Origin: Lyngbya aestuarii BL J
GTDB taxonomy: Bacteria > Cyanobacteriota > Cyanobacteriia > Cyanobacteriales > Microcoleaceae
Assembly: GCF_000478195.2 (NCBI RefSeq)
Contig: NZ_AUZM01000035.1
Coordinates: 1 to 63,744, forward strand
DNA: 63,744 nt
Reading direction: 5' to 3'
The notes under the pieces were generated by a model. It worked only from the letters and a program-made list of their open reading frames with translations, was not told the DNA's origin and did no database searches. A program made the position numbers and the translations under genes. Positions within the stretch are counted from its first letter, which is position 1. Each line of letters opens with the position of its first letter. Below, one piece after another: positions 37,657 through 47,776 of the stretch.

Positions 37657-40482
37657 TCAATCAGAATGACATTGATGGGGAATGGCTGGACGTTGACGAA
37701 TCACCCCTGTTTTTGTAGGGTCATAACCGACTAAAATAACCTCTCCTTTCTCATTGCGTATCCACCCCCTCGCCGGAACAATATCCAAACTGGAAACGGG
37801 TTGATTTTGGATTGGGGAATCATTGCGCTGCACTCTACTTTTCTGAGAGGATGTATCATTGCGGCGGGACTCATCTTCTGGGGGGAATTCTATTAACGAA
37901 ACAAACGTTTCTTCGCTGCGTACAGTTTCTTGGGGGCTGCGAGGTAAACCCCCCCGACCCGTAATCACAAATTCACTATCAGCACCTTGTTTACAGGGAT
38001 CTTGAGCAATTAATACCGCCGGATCGACAACGGTTTGAGGTAAGTCAACTAACCCTTGTGCGGGGTCTATTTCGTTGTTTAATTCAACCGTTCCGCTAAA
38101 TTCTGCACCGAGTTCAGACGTGGCGGTAATATCGCTGGCTGAGGTTTGTTGAGTACGGAATTGGGTTCCAAAAACCGCATCAGTATTAATCACAACTTGA
38201 CCCCCTAACCCCGCTTGAGCATTCGCAGAAATATCGCTATTTTCAATCGCAACTAACTGATTACTATTAATCGTAATATTTCCACCCGTACCTGTTTCTA
38301 AGGAATTTGTAGTAATTTGACTGCCCCGACGCAGTTGAATATCGGGCGCATTTAGGGTAATATTTCCTTGAGTTCCCAGACGAGTTTCTGCTCTCAGACT
38401 TCCATTATTAAGACGAATCAAATTCGCTTCAACGGTTAAATTTCCCGCCTCTCCCGTTCCCGTTGAACTCACATTTACTTCTCCTTCGTTAGCAACGGTT
38501 AAATTCGGCGTTAAAATGCTTAAATTTCCTGCATTTCCTGTTCCTTCTGCTAAGGTAAATAAACGACTATTTTCTACAGTTGAACCAATCCTATCCGTAC
38601 CCGTAATTTCTACAGACTCAGAAGCATTAACTGTTAACGTTCCGCTAGAACCCCGTTCATTATCTATCGGATTGCTTCCTAATAGAGAACCCGCCCCAAT
38701 TTGTCCTCCATCCCGAATAATTAACCGAGAAATATTTAAGTTAACATTACTTCCGCCACCCGTCCCAAAATTATCCGCCGATATTCTCGCCCCATTTTCA
38801 ACAATTAATTCTGGGGTATTGATCATTAATTCTCCGGCGTTTGCAGTGGTAAGAATTAAATTACCCGATTCATCTTCAAATGCAGGCTCGGCCGAAACAA
38901 AAATTCCACTTCTTTGATTTTCCTGCGGTTCTGAAACGGGTGCAGTTCCGCTCAAAATGACTGAATTATTAGCATTAATTGTTAAAATTCCTGCTTGTCC
39001 TGTATTGCGAGCCGTTGTGCCAATTTGTGCGCCCTCGCGGACAATTAATTGATTCGTATTAATCGTTAAATTGCCTCCATTTCCACTTCCTCCCTCACCC
39101 ACCTGAGCATATAAACCGCTTGCAGAACGACCATCTACCGTAGAACCAATAACCTCTATTCCCGAAGCATTTACAAATAAATCACCCGCACGACCAAAAC
39201 CAAACGTATCGGTTGAAACCTGCGCCCCATTCCGAATTGTTAAACGGTTGGTTTCAAGAATAATATTACCTCCATTTCCCGTCGCTCCCGCTTCCACTCG
39301 CGCAAACAGACCACTGGGGTTTTCTCTGTCAGATGCTTCTCCAATTAAACCAATTGATTCAGTTGCAGCGATCGCCAAGTTTCCCGCTTGACCAAAACCC
39401 AAAGTTGTTACGGAAATTTGCGCCCCGTTTGTGAGTGTTAACCGTCCTGTTTCAACAGTAATTGTTCCGCCCTGACCCGTTGCATTGGGACGCACCTCAG
39501 CAAATAATCCACTCTGTTGTTCAATCGTTATAGAATCAGAAGCAACGATGAAAATATCTCCACCAATTCCCTCACCTAAAGTAGAGGAAACAATTCTGGA
39601 ATCACCCGTTAAATTGACTTGTCTACCTTGAATTTGAATCTCTCCGCCTTGCTCTCCACTGGTGTTAATTTCAGCTAAAGTAGACAAACCAATATCTTGA
39701 AAATTCTGAACGTTATTATAATTTAGAGCAAATCCTTCCGACTCAGAACGAATGCCAATAAAGCTATTTCCGGCTACACTCCCCAACTCAACCCGCCCTT
39801 CTGGAACCGTTAAAATTCCACCTTCTAAACGAACCTCTCCACCCACAAAAGCTAAAGTTTGTTCGGACGGAATTTGTAAACCTGTGGTGGTAATCTGTTG
39901 ACCCATATCATCGCTTGTAATGGTAGTAGTTCGGGAGCGATTGACAATTGAGCCGGGATTTTCTCTAAATCCTAAACCAACAGGAATGTTAATAATTAAT
40001 AGCGGTGGACTATTGGGGTTTGTTGCTCTAAATTCTGTTCCGTTGGCAAAAACAATACTGTTAGCACTGGTGGCAAAAAACGAACCGCCAATATCAAGGG
40101 AAGCATTTTCACCAAATATAATCCCATTGGGGTTAATCAGAAATAAATTCGCAACGCCGTTAGCTTTGAGAACTCCGTTAATCTCAGAAATAGAACTCCC
40201 GGTAACGCGAGAAAAAATATTCTGAATGTCAACAGCATTATTAAAAAAAGCGGTTTCACCCGTTGGTACAGAGAACCGTTCAAAACTGTGAAATAGAGTA
40301 TTTCCCGCTCTCGTTCCCCCGTCAATTTGTCGAATATTACCTTGAGGAGTGACAACGGAGTTTTGAGGTAGAGTGTTGTCTGGAATGATTTGTGCAGAAA
40401 CAGGTATGGAAGATAGTGAAACCGTCAGTAAGCTAGCTTTAAATAGCTCTAAGTAGAAGACCCTGATTAAGCTTTTTAACAT
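37657..40482 (-). CDS. TpsA-type filamentous haemagglutinin-like adhesin
   Basis: A 941-residue exported protein with a signal peptide (LLTVSLSSIPVSAQ). The N-terminal haemagglutination (TPS) domain at about residues 30-160 shows NTLFHSFERF, FSRVTG and NPNGIIFG. The rest is right-handed beta-helix (repeats built around GGNLTINTNQLIVREGAQI), with many GAQIS-type rungs, ending in a short Pro/Ser-rich tail rather than a membrane anchor. Two-partner secretion needs a TpsB pore; none is nearby. Such proteins serve adhesion, sheath or filament interactions. It lies 98 bases downstream of the RTX/cadherin-like gene, so the two could be co-expressed. Confidence 0.85.
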   Translation of the reverse strand: MLKSLIRVFYLELFKASLLTVSLSSIPVSAQIIPDNTLPQNSVVTPQGNIRQIDGGTRAGNTLFHSFERFSVPTGETAFFNNAVDIQNIFSRVTGSSISEINGVLKANGVANLFLINPNGIIFGENASLDIGGSFFATSANSIVFANGTEFRATNPNSPPLLIINIPVGLGFRENPGSIVNRSRTTTITSDDMGQQITTTGLQIPSEQTLAFVGGEVRLEGGILTVPEGRVELGSVAGNSFIGIRSESEGFALNYNNVQNFQDIGLSTLAEINTSGEQGGEIQIQGRQVNLTGDSRIVSSTLGEGIGGDIFIVASDSITIEQQSGLFAEVRPNATGQGGTITVETGRLTLTNGAQISVTTLGFGQAGNLAIAATESIGLIGEASDRENPSGLFARVEAGATGNGGNIILETNRLTIRNGAQVSTDTFGFGRAGDLFVNASGIEVIGSTVDGRSASGLYAQVGEGGSGNGGNLTINTNQLIVREGAQIGTTARNTGQAGILTINANNSVILSGTAPVSEPQENQRSGIFVSAEPAFEDESGNLILTTANAGELMINTPELIVENGARISADNFGTGGGSNVNLNISRLIIRDGGQIGAGSLLGSNPIDNERGSSGTLTVNASESVEITGTDRIGSTVENSRLFTLAEGTGNAGNLSILTPNLTVANEGEVNVSSTGTGEAGNLTVEANLIRLNNGSLRAETRLGTQGNITLNAPDIQLRRGSQITTNSLETGTGGNITINSNQLVAIENSDISANAQAGLGGQVVINTDAVFGTQFRTQQTSASDITATSELGAEFSGTVELNNEIDPAQGLVDLPQTVVDPAVLIAQDPCKQGADSEFVITGRGGLPRSPQETVRSEETFVSLIEFPPEDESRRNDTSSQKSRVQRNDSPIQNQPVSSLDIVPARGWIRNEKGEVILVGYDPTKTGVIRQRPAIPHQCHSD

Positions 40483-40580
40483 GATATTCTCCGAAAGACT
40501 TGAATGTTGGCTACAGACTAATTGGCTAAATTCATTACTTTTCCTCGCTTTAAGATTAATTCAATGTACAACACCTGCAC

Positions 40581-43500
40581 TTAAACGATGTCTGGCTGAA
40601 CCAATATAGTTTCTTCAATTGGTTCTTCTAAAAGAAGATTATTAAAATCATCAGATTCTTTCAAATAAAATTGAGTACCAAAACGAAATTTTTCAAAAAA
40701 TTTGTCTTGTAGTGAAAGTAAATAATTTGCCAAAAAATCTGATATTACAGTTGATTTACCTTCAGTATATGAGAGTAAATTTTCGTCAATAATGTATTCT
40801 AGAGAGTTGGTTGCTAATGCCAAAGATGATATTTCTTGGATATTATCATATCGCACAATGAATTCGTCTATAATTTCTCTCGTTCCATCTTCTTTTTCTT
40901 CTAAGAACTCATAAATAATAATTTCTTCTGGAAACGAATAAATTTCAGTTTGATTATTATAATTATCAGTTACTTCAATAACATTATCCTCTAAATTGAA
41001 CTCTAAATTGAACTCTAATTTAACGGTACGCTCAGAGAATAACCCGGATACATCAAAATACACTAACTCAAATTCATCATTTAGTCCCAACTCAGCTATT
41101 ATGTTCTCTTGTCCAATTACTCTTTTTACTCTCAAATCTACAACTGGTATCTGTGTAAATTCTGGTTGGTTGTCTGTTTCAGTAAAGATAGGCTTTCCCT
41201 CATTGTTAAAACTGAGAACACCTCCGTCTTCAAGTTGTGTATTACCATCAAAATCAATTGGATCACGCGGATCTGGGACTACAATCAAAGGATTGTATTT
41301 AATAAAGTTTTGAATGGCTTGAGGGAAAAAACCCAAGTTAGGATTGCTATCAATTTCATTGTCATCAATTATTCCATCTTCATTGGTATCAATCGTTCTA
41401 TCGTAAATAGTTTGACCGTCATTTCCCTTGTTAGTGAGTAAGAAAGTTGATAATATATTCTCATCATCAGTGGCTCTCTGAGAGTAACCATTAAAAGTTC
41501 GGGTTTGTTCTTCGGGTTGTGGTGGTTCTACATTAATTGTAACGGTAGCCACATTGGAGTCATCTTTCCCATCATTAGCAACGTAGATAAAACTATCAAC
41601 TCCGAAGAATTGACTATTGGGTATATAACTAAATGAACCATCGGCCTTAAAATAGTCGAGGCTACCATTAGCAGGTGAACTAACTAATATTGCGCTTATT
41701 GCATCTCCATCTAAATCTGTATCATTATTGAGAACACCAACAGAAGCAGCAACGTTGAGTCGAGAATCAAAAGATGTAGTGTAGTTGTTGTCATTATAAG
41801 CAACGGGTGGTGTATTTGGTGGTTCTTCTATATTAATCGTAACGGTTGCAATATTATTGGAGTCAACTTTCCCATCGTTAGCAATGTAGGTAAAAGTGTC
41901 TATTCCTGAGTATCCAGTCTTCGGTGTATAACTAAATGAACCATCACTCTTAAGAGTAACGTTACCAATAGTAGATTGATTAGGTAGATCAACTAATCTT
42001 GCTGTTAAAACATCTCCATCTCCATCACTATCATTATTGAGAACACTGGGAACAGAATTAACAGAAATTTGAGAATCAAAAGGTGTAGTGTAGCTGTCGT
42101 TATTGACTTCTGGTGGTGTATTTGGACGTTCTCCTACATTAATCGTAACGGTAGCAACATTGGAGTCATCTTTCCCATCATTAGCAACGTAGATAAAACT
42201 ATCAACTCCGAAGAATTGACTATTGGGTATATAACTAAATGAACCATCGGCCTTAAAATAGTCGAGGCTACCATTAGCAGGTGAACTAACTAATATTGCG
42301 CTTATTGCATCTCCCTCGGCATCACTATCCCCGTTGAGAACGCTGGAAACCGCATCAACGATGAGTGGAGATTGAAAACCTGTAGTGTAGTTGTCATTAT
42401 CGGCGACTGGCGGTGTATTTGGACGTGGTTCTACATCAATTGTCACAGTAGCAACATTGGAGTTAGATTCTCCATCGTTAGCAGTATAAGTAAAGCTATC
42501 GACTCCCGAGAATCCGCTATTGGGTGTATAAGTAAACGAACCATTTCCATTCAAGTTTAGGCTACCATTTGTAGGCGAATTAACTAATGTTGCGGTTATT
42601 GGATCTCCTTCAGCATCGGTATCACCATTGAGAACACCAACAGAAGCATCAACGGTGATGGGGGATTGAAAACCTGTAGTGTAGTTGTCGTTATCGGCTA
42701 CTGGCGGTGTATTAGGACGTGGTTCTACATCAATTGTCACAGTAGCAACATTGGAGTTAGATTCTCCATCGTTAGCAGTGTAAGTAAAGCTATCGACTCC
42801 CGAGAATCCGCTATTGGGTGTATAACTAAATGAACCATTAGGATTAAGGTTAACGGTACCATTTGTAGGCGAATTAACCAATATTGCGGTTAAAGGATTT
42901 CCATCTACATCACCATCACCATTAAGGACACCGGAAACAGCATCAACGGCGATCGGAGATTGAAAAGATGTACTGTAATTGTCATTATCGGCTGCGGGTG
43001 GTGTATTTGGTTCTGGTTCTGGATCGGGTGTTGGTGTTGGCGGTGTTACCGGATCGGGTGTTGGTGTTGGGGTAACTGGATCGGGTGTGGGAGTTGGGGT
43101 AACTGGATCGGGTGTTGGTGTCGGTGTAATTGGGTCGGGTGTGGGTGTTGGAGGTGTTACCGGGTCGGGTGTGGGTGTTGGAGGTGTTATCGGATCGGGT
43201 GTGGGTGTTGGAGGTGTTACCGGATCGGGTGTGGGTGTTGGAGTTGGGGTAATTACAACAGGTGTTGGAGTTGGGGTAATTATCGGGTCTGGTGTTGGTG
43301 TTGGAGTTGGGGTAATTACAACAGGTGTTGGTGTTGGGGTAATTGCAGGTGTTGGTGTTGGGACAATAACTTCAGGAAACTGTGATTCTTCAATTTGACG
43401 AGGAATTGCTTCTTCAGTTTGAGGAGGTTCGACTACATTTGAACCCGTGATAAATTGATTAATAGTTGCATTTTGAACAAAAGCAATCAAATCGTTATTC

Positions 43501-44168
43501 TGACTGAAAATTGCCACTCCCAACCCGAATTCATTTAGGACGGTTTCCGTATAAGTAACTTGATTATTCCCAATATTTATTTGATCTTCTATAACATTAA
43601 AGTCCGTAATTAGGGCAAAATCATTATTTCCCGAACCGATATAATACAACCGAGATTGATCGCCGAGAACAAATATATCCTGTTCCAAACCGCCAGTTAG
43701 GATATCTATTTCATCTATTCCTGGGTTGACCGCATCAACGTCAACTCCCCATAAAATATCATTACCGCGATCGCCAAATACTTGATCGTTTCCCGTACCG
43801 CCAATTACTGTATCGTTGTCTTTTCCACCATATCTTTGATCGTTTCCTGCACCTCCTCGAAGTAAATCATCTCCCAGATTCCCAAAGAGTTGATCCTCTC
43901 CTTCTCCATCTTCTATTATGTCAGCTTCTTTCCCCCCAAACAACCAATCCTCTCCACTATCTCCGATTAAAAGATCAAGATTTTGATTGCCGAATAAAGT
44001 ATCATTACCCTCATTACCATTGATAGTATCATTACCCCGAAAGCCAAATAGAGAATCACCTCCCCCCAAACCGGAGATTATATCATCCCCTGTGAGTGCA
44101 AAAATGACATCAGCTTCACTCGTTCCTAGTAGATTGTCGTTACCTGGTGTTCCGTTAATCTCTATCAT
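40581..44168 (-). CDS. Giant RTX and cadherin-like repeat protein
   Basis: A 1195-residue protein. Residues about 1-155 are RTX nonapeptides; 265-390 is a Pro/Thr linker built from PTPTPDP units; then five Ig/cadherin-like repeats of about 100 residues (about 390-890) of the form [15 protein letters not shown] to VATVTI; an EF-hand-like loop [12 protein letters not shown] at about 926; and a 270-residue C-terminus with no recognised domain. No Sec signal at the N-terminus, so type I export is likely. Repeats three and five share 158 identical bases (41551-41708 and 42157-42314). Calcium binding at both RTX and EF-hand sites suggests a surface or sheath adhesin; no exporter is adjacent. Confidence 0.85.
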   Translation of the reverse strand: MIEINGTPGNDNLLGTSEADVIFALTGDDIISGLGGGDSLFGFRGNDTINGNEGNDTLFGNQNLDLLIGDSGEDWLFGGKEADIIEDGEGEDQLFGNLGDDLLRGGAGNDQRYGGKDNDTVIGGTGNDQVFGDRGNDILWGVDVDAVNPGIDEIDILTGGLEQDIFVLGDQSRLYYIGSGNNDFALITDFNVIEDQINIGNNQVTYTETVLNEFGLGVAIFSQNNDLIAFVQNATINQFITGSNVVEPPQTEEAIPRQIEESQFPEVIVPTPTPAITPTPTPVVITPTPTPTPDPIITPTPTPVVITPTPTPTPDPVTPPTPTPDPITPPTPTPDPVTPPTPTPDPITPTPTPDPVTPTPTPDPVTPTPTPDPVTPPTPTPDPEPEPNTPPAADNDNYSTSFQSPIAVDAVSGVLNGDGDVDGNPLTAILVNSPTNGTVNLNPNGSFSYTPNSGFSGVDSFTYTANDGESNSNVATVTIDVEPRPNTPPVADNDNYTTGFQSPITVDASVGVLNGDTDAEGDPITATLVNSPTNGSLNLNGNGSFTYTPNSGFSGVDSFTYTANDGESNSNVATVTIDVEPRPNTPPVADNDNYTTGFQSPLIVDAVSSVLNGDSDAEGDAISAILVSSPANGSLDYFKADGSFSYIPNSQFFGVDSFIYVANDGKDDSNVATVTINVGERPNTPPEVNNDSYTTPFDSQISVNSVPSVLNNDSDGDGDVLTARLVDLPNQSTIGNVTLKSDGSFSYTPKTGYSGIDTFTYIANDGKVDSNNIATVTINIEEPPNTPPVAYNDNNYTTSFDSRLNVAASVGVLNNDTDLDGDAISAILVSSPANGSLDYFKADGSFSYIPNSQFFGVDSFIYVANDGKDDSNVATVTINVEPPQPEEQTRTFNGYSQRATDDENILSTFLLTNKGNDGQTIYDRTIDTNEDGIIDDNEIDSNPNLGFFPQAIQNFIKYNPLIVVPDPRDPIDFDGNTQLEDGGVLSFNNEGKPIFTETDNQPEFTQIPVVDLRVKRVIGQENIIAELGLNDEFELVYFDVSGLFSERTVKLEFNLEFNLEDNVIEVTDNYNNQTEIYSFPEEIIIYEFLEEKEDGTREIIDEFIVRYDNIQEISSLALATNSLEYIIDENLLSYTEGKSTVISDFLANYLLSLQDKFFEKFRFGTQFYLKESDDFNNLLLEEPIEETILVQPDIV
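41551..42314. repeat. Perfect 158-base repeat pair inside the cadherin-like array
   Basis: 41551-41708 and 42157-42314 are identical, offset by 606 bases (two repeat lengths of 303). Neighbouring repeats at 42429 and 42723 match over about 110 bases with one difference. This indicates recent duplication or gene conversion within the coding sequence. Confidence 0.85.
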
Positions 44169-44948
44169 TCGGTATTAACCCCCTGATGGTTTAAATAACG
44201 ATAAACTTTGAATAGCTTTCCTCTTGGCAATTTCGTGTGATGACTAGAACAATGAGTTCAATATTTATTGATAAACTGTAAATTAATCTTAAGCGAAAAA
44301 CCTATAAAGTTTGATACTTTTAATGCCCTTGTAGAATACTCACCTGTTCTAAAAAAGTCAACAGAGTTTACATAATCTTTAAAATATAAAGAAATGTTAT
44401 TTACATAAAAAAGTATTGTGTAAAGTTGACCCCAGGAGAATAGTCTCTCATACTAAATCCGGTTCTCATACCCCTCTTGTTTTCATAACCTAGATTATTG
44501 ATGATAGAGTGGGATTCGGTCAATTCTTATAAAGGGGTTTTGACAACAGGACTTGGTATCAATCGTAATCTCAGCCACTTTTAAGTCATCCCTCAATAAA
44601 ATTAGCACTCGGGGTGCAAGTCTTGTGAACGGTGTTCTATATGTGTTTCTGAACTTGCTCGACTTTTTTTCGGAAATTCGAGATTTTTTTGAACAGAGGT
44701 TGGCGAGAGGCTGCATCAAGTTCGCTGTAACTCCCTCTATTGCTGACTTGCTACTACATCTTTTTAATCAAAGGAAATCGGGGTGATCGCGGAATTTTTT
44801 CTGTTGGTTCTCTATCAGCACTTTGGGTTGTCGATTTATTCAACAAAGGTTATAATAAAAGTAGAAAAAGTAAAAAGTACCCTTTCTCTAAATGCAATAG
44901 TTGGGGTACTAAGAAGTTGAAGTTTCATCACAAAAGGATCATATCACA
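44169..44948. other. Long intergenic region before the SWIM gene
   Basis: 780 bases between divergent genes with no clear coding frame; short frames at 44553-44786 (plus) and 44495-44719 (minus) have no recognisable product. A half-copy of the 14.6 kb repeat (AAAGTTGACCCCA) lies near 44419. The promoter of the SWIM gene is at the right end. Confidence 0.45.
44828..44856 (+). promoter_or_regulatory. Sigma70-type promoter of the SWIM gene
   Basis: TTGTCG (44828-44833), a 17-base spacer, then TATAAT (44851-44856), about 92 bases before the start codon at 44949. Confidence 0.5.
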
Positions 44949-45521
44949 ATGACATCGCCATTGATCGTACCTGCTCAAATTTCTGCGGGAGCAAGTGTTA
45001 ACTATTGTTTAGAAAATCTAGTCCAAACTCCCCAAATTCCCGCCTTAGTTCCTGCGAATATTCAAGTAGAACGCATTCAAGCCGTTGGAGTCGGAAAAAT
45101 TCCCCAAATTGTTTATAAAACCGCCAAGGGGCGCTGTTCGACGCTGTTATCGAAACGGCAATTTTTAACAATTTGGCAATGTTGGCTGCAAATTCGCCAT
45201 CCTCAAATCGAGAAAATTGAGAGTTGGGAAATCAAAGCTTCAGGTCTTCAGTTTACCACAAATCGGGGTTTATTTGGGTTAACTTTTTCCGAAGCAAAAG
45301 CCTTTTTATCCCGTTACAATCGGGCGGCGATCGAACCTTTGTCCGTGAAATGTAACGGAAGTGATACGGTGGTTTGGAATCCCCTTCATCAAACGATTTC
45401 TCAGGTGAGTGAAACCGGGTGCAGTTGTGCCGATTCGCTGTATCGCAATACTATTTGCAAGCATCAAATCGCCGTTCACCTTTGTCGAAATCAAGGAATT
45501 TTGGGCGATCGCGCCTCTTAA
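44949..45521 (+). CDS. SWIM zinc finger protein
   Basis: A 190-residue protein with a C-terminal SWIM zinc motif, CxC-x9-CxH in TGCSCADSLYRNTICKHQ. The N-terminal 150 residues have no assigned domain. SWIM motifs bind DNA or proteins and occur in chromatin and recombination factors and in bacterial proteins of unknown role. A sigma70-type promoter lies upstream (44828-44856). It is the last AT-rich gene before the GC-rich block that carries mscS. Confidence 0.75.
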   Translation: MTSPLIVPAQISAGASVNYCLENLVQTPQIPALVPANIQVERIQAVGVGKIPQIVYKTAKGRCSTLLSKRQFLTIWQCWLQIRHPQIEKIESWEIKASGLQFTTNRGLFGLTFSEAKAFLSRYNRAAIEPLSVKCNGSDTVVWNPLHQTISQVSETGCSCADSLYRNTICKHQIAVHLCRNQGILGDRAS

Positions 45522-45821
45522 AAATTCCGGGGACTTAGAGTGGCGGGATGTTGAGTTTCCCCGATTGAAATAATATCAAAGGCTAAAATTATTGATTCGG
45601 GAGCAAGCCGGGGAGGGCCGAATAATTATAAGCGATCGGGGCCACTTTTAGCCGGGCTAAAAAAAACCGAATTTTCGAGTCAGTTGTGGGCGGAGAGCAT
45701 CAGCGATCGCCCTTTTGTTGTCAGGGCTTTGATCGAATGGGGGGTCATGTTAGGATCAAATCAGAGCTTATGTAGCAGTCGGATCTCGGCGATCTAAAAC
45801 GCATCCTTCCAAGAGGCGCTC

Positions 45822-45902
45822 ATGGGAAAGGCACCGACGGCATCTCTGGAAGTGGTTTCAGGCTTTTTACCTGTTTTTGGATGGCTCACCAATCGTGTCT
45901 GA
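45822..45902 (+). CDS. Possible 26-residue leader peptide
   Basis: The frame MGKAPTASLEVVSGFLPVFG continues to WLTNRV and a stop at 45900-45902, 58 bases before the MscS start. An AAGAGG sequence lies about five bases before the ATG. Product is mildly hydrophobic. Too short to judge; could be chance. Confidence 0.2.
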   Translation: MGKAPTASLEVVSGFLPVFGWLTNRV

Positions 45903-45921
45903 TTGCTACAGATCATCTACC

Positions 45922-45947
45922 GATGTCAAGTATAGATGTCAAATATA
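45922..45947. promoter_or_regulatory. Tandem 13-base repeat upstream of MscS, operator-like
   Basis: GATGTCAAGTATA (45922-45934) is followed directly by GATGTCAAATATA (45935-45947), one mismatch, 13 bases before the ATG. The ATATAA at the end of the second unit could double as a -10 element. Directly repeated sites of this kind often bind a regulator. Confidence 0.4.
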
Positions 45948-45960
45948 AAGGTAGAATTCG

Positions 45961-47718
45961 ATGAAGTCAGTCCCACGGTTTCTGCTCAGAATGCTGAGTG
46001 TTACGCTGATTGTTTTGTCTTTTCAGGGTAGTTTTGTTGGTGTCAATGCTGAGATAGGCCCGATTGCTCCTCCCAACACTCAAAGCCCCCGCGACACGTA
46101 CAATGCCTTTATGACTAATATGGACCAAGCCTATGAGTTAGTTATCGAAGGCTATCGACAATCTAAACAAGAACCGGGGTTGTTTCAATCTGCGGAGGTT
46201 AAGAAGCAGGCCGCTCGCGCTGAGAAAGCAATGGAACGGGCGATAGGAACCCTCAATCTTCAGGAGGTGTCACCCGTGATCCAAAAAAACACAAACATAG
46301 AGTCAGCACTGCTGCTCCGGGAAATTTTGGATCGGATAGAAAAACCCCGGCCGGAAGACATTCCCGATCTTGAGGCGGTGAAGACGGAGGGGATCAAGCG
46401 GTGGGAGATTCCGAACACGGCGATCGCAATTGTTCAGATTTCCGACGAAGGCTGGTACAAGAATGAATTTCGATTTTCGCTATTTTCCGAAGAGACGTTA
46501 AAACGCCTGGAGTTATGGTATGGCGAAGTTAAGCATTTACCCTATCAGGAAGGAGCCTTGGAGGGATTTTATGAATATTATATCAGTACGCCAGGCTCTC
46601 TGTTACCTCCAAAATGGAGCAAGTTGCTGCCGGGGTGGAGCAAGAAAACGTTTTGGGATCAGACGATATGGCAGTGGGGGAGTTTATTGCTGCTGTTATC
46701 GCTGGCATCGGCAATGGTCGGCTTTATATATCGGGAGTTAAGATCCCCGCGCAATCAAGCCAATAGTAAAGTGCAAGCCTGGGAAGGCTTAATCCTGCCG
46801 ACAAGCATTGTCGCGATCTGCTTTGTATCGAAATACATGGTTACAAATATCATCAATATCACGGGCAGCACCTGTGTGACGATCGTGCTGGTTCTCGAAA
46901 CCATCTTGTATTGCGCTCTTGCCTGGTTGAGCTTTATGTTTTTCAACGCAGTCGGACGAACCATTATTGCCAGTTCCTATTTTGATGAGAATCATCTGCT
47001 CGAAGCAACGATTGTGCGTAATGCTTTCAGGATTTGGGGTGTGGTCACGGGTGCAAGTTTACTCTACCTCGGCGGAAATGAGATTGGAATTCCCACCCAG
47101 GCACTGGTGGCCAGTTTGGGGGTTGGGGGTCTGGCGATTAGTTTTGGGGTACAACCCTACTTGAAGAACCTGGTTGGCGGCATCACGCTCTTTGCCCATC
47201 GATCTGCTAAGATTGGCGAATTTTGCGAATTTGGGGGCGTGACGGGTACGATTGAAGATATCGGCCTCAACACAACCTCAGTTCGCACTCTCGGTGGCAG
47301 TTTGGTGATTATTCCCAATTCCGTTGTCTCCGAAACTCAGGTGGTCAACTACAGCAGGTGCGAGCGTCGATTGATGAACTTCACCATCGGGCTGCGGTAT
47401 GAAACCGAGCGTCAGCAGTTGCTCGATGTCATGGACAAAATCAGAAGTTGGCTTGAGCAGCATTCGATGATTGTAGATGAGCGTGTTCGGTTTATTGACT
47501 TTGGTGATTCATCGCTTGACATTGAAGTGTTTGCTTACGTGATGACAACCTCCTACGCCGAGTTTCTAGAAATTAAAGAAACTTGTCTGATCGAAATTAT
47601 CAAAATTGTCGAGGCGGTAGGCACTGAGTTTGCTTTTCCCTCCCAAACCTTATATTTTTCTCGCGATCGCGCTGCGGGGGGAGGCGATCGCGCGACCGCA
47701 TCAAAGCCCGGCCAATAA
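45961..47718 (+). CDS. MscS family mechanosensitive ion channel
   Basis: A 585-residue channel subunit. A signal peptide (LLRMLSVTLIVLSFQGSFVGVNA) is followed by a periplasmic domain of about 200 residues and then four to five membrane helices: near 232-255, 275-300, 305-332, 355-375, and the pore helix about 380-410 (LGVGGLAISFGVQPYLKNLVGGI), which is the MscS TM3 pattern. The soluble MscS vestibule follows (EDIGLNTTSVRTLGGSLVIIPNS). MscS channels release solutes under low osmolarity. Its codon and base use are GC-rich (about 53-55 percent in sampled 60-base lines, against 35 percent in neighbours), pointing to acquisition from another organism. Transcribed alone, convergent with the STAND gene. 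Confidence 0.9.
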   Translation: MKSVPRFLLRMLSVTLIVLSFQGSFVGVNAEIGPIAPPNTQSPRDTYNAFMTNMDQAYELVIEGYRQSKQEPGLFQSAEVKKQAARAEKAMERAIGTLNLQEVSPVIQKNTNIESALLLREILDRIEKPRPEDIPDLEAVKTEGIKRWEIPNTAIAIVQISDEGWYKNEFRFSLFSEETLKRLELWYGEVKHLPYQEGALEGFYEYYISTPGSLLPPKWSKLLPGWSKKTFWDQTIWQWGSLLLLLSLASAMVGFIYRELRSPRNQANSKVQAWEGLILPTSIVAICFVSKYMVTNIINITGSTCVTIVLVLETILYCALAWLSFMFFNAVGRTIIASSYFDENHLLEATIVRNAFRIWGVVTGASLLYLGGNEIGIPTQALVASLGVGGLAISFGVQPYLKNLVGGITLFAHRSAKIGEFCEFGGVTGTIEDIGLNTTSVRTLGGSLVIIPNSVVSETQVVNYSRCERRLMNFTIGLRYETERQQLLDVMDKIRSWLEQHSMIVDERVRFIDFGDSSLDIEVFAYVMTTSYAEFLEIKETCLIEIIKIVEAVGTEFAFPSQTLYFSRDRAAGGGDRATASKPGQ

Positions 47719-47776
47719 TTTGAGTAAAACATCGGAAGTTTCCGGTTCTCAAGCTTGAAGTTTGCCCCCGGCTGTG

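Larger units (their letters stand above)
45522..45960. other. GC-rich intergenic region upstream of the MscS gene
   Basis: 439 bases that are much richer in G and C than the flanking region (about 57 percent in 45601-45660). TTTTAGC and GCTAAAA at 45646-45662 form a stem with a CGG loop. A 26-codon frame with a fair ribosome binding site lies at 45822-45902. Two tandem 13-base repeats lie just before the next gene. Confidence 0.45.

Noticed and set aside
42960-43398. Plus-strand frames rich in Trp, Cys and Gly or in Gly, Val and Ser opposite the Pro/Thr linker
   Set aside because: They are antisense images of the PTPTPDP repeats of the minus-strand gene, with repeat-driven openness and no coding character.
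44495-44786. Short frames on both strands in the 44.5 kb gap
   Set aside because: No family resemblance, no ribosome binding site and overlapping on both strands; treated as non-coding.
45646-45662. TTTTAGC/GCTAAAA hairpin as a terminator
   Set aside because: It is followed by an A-run on the plus strand and lacks a T-run after the stem on either strand.
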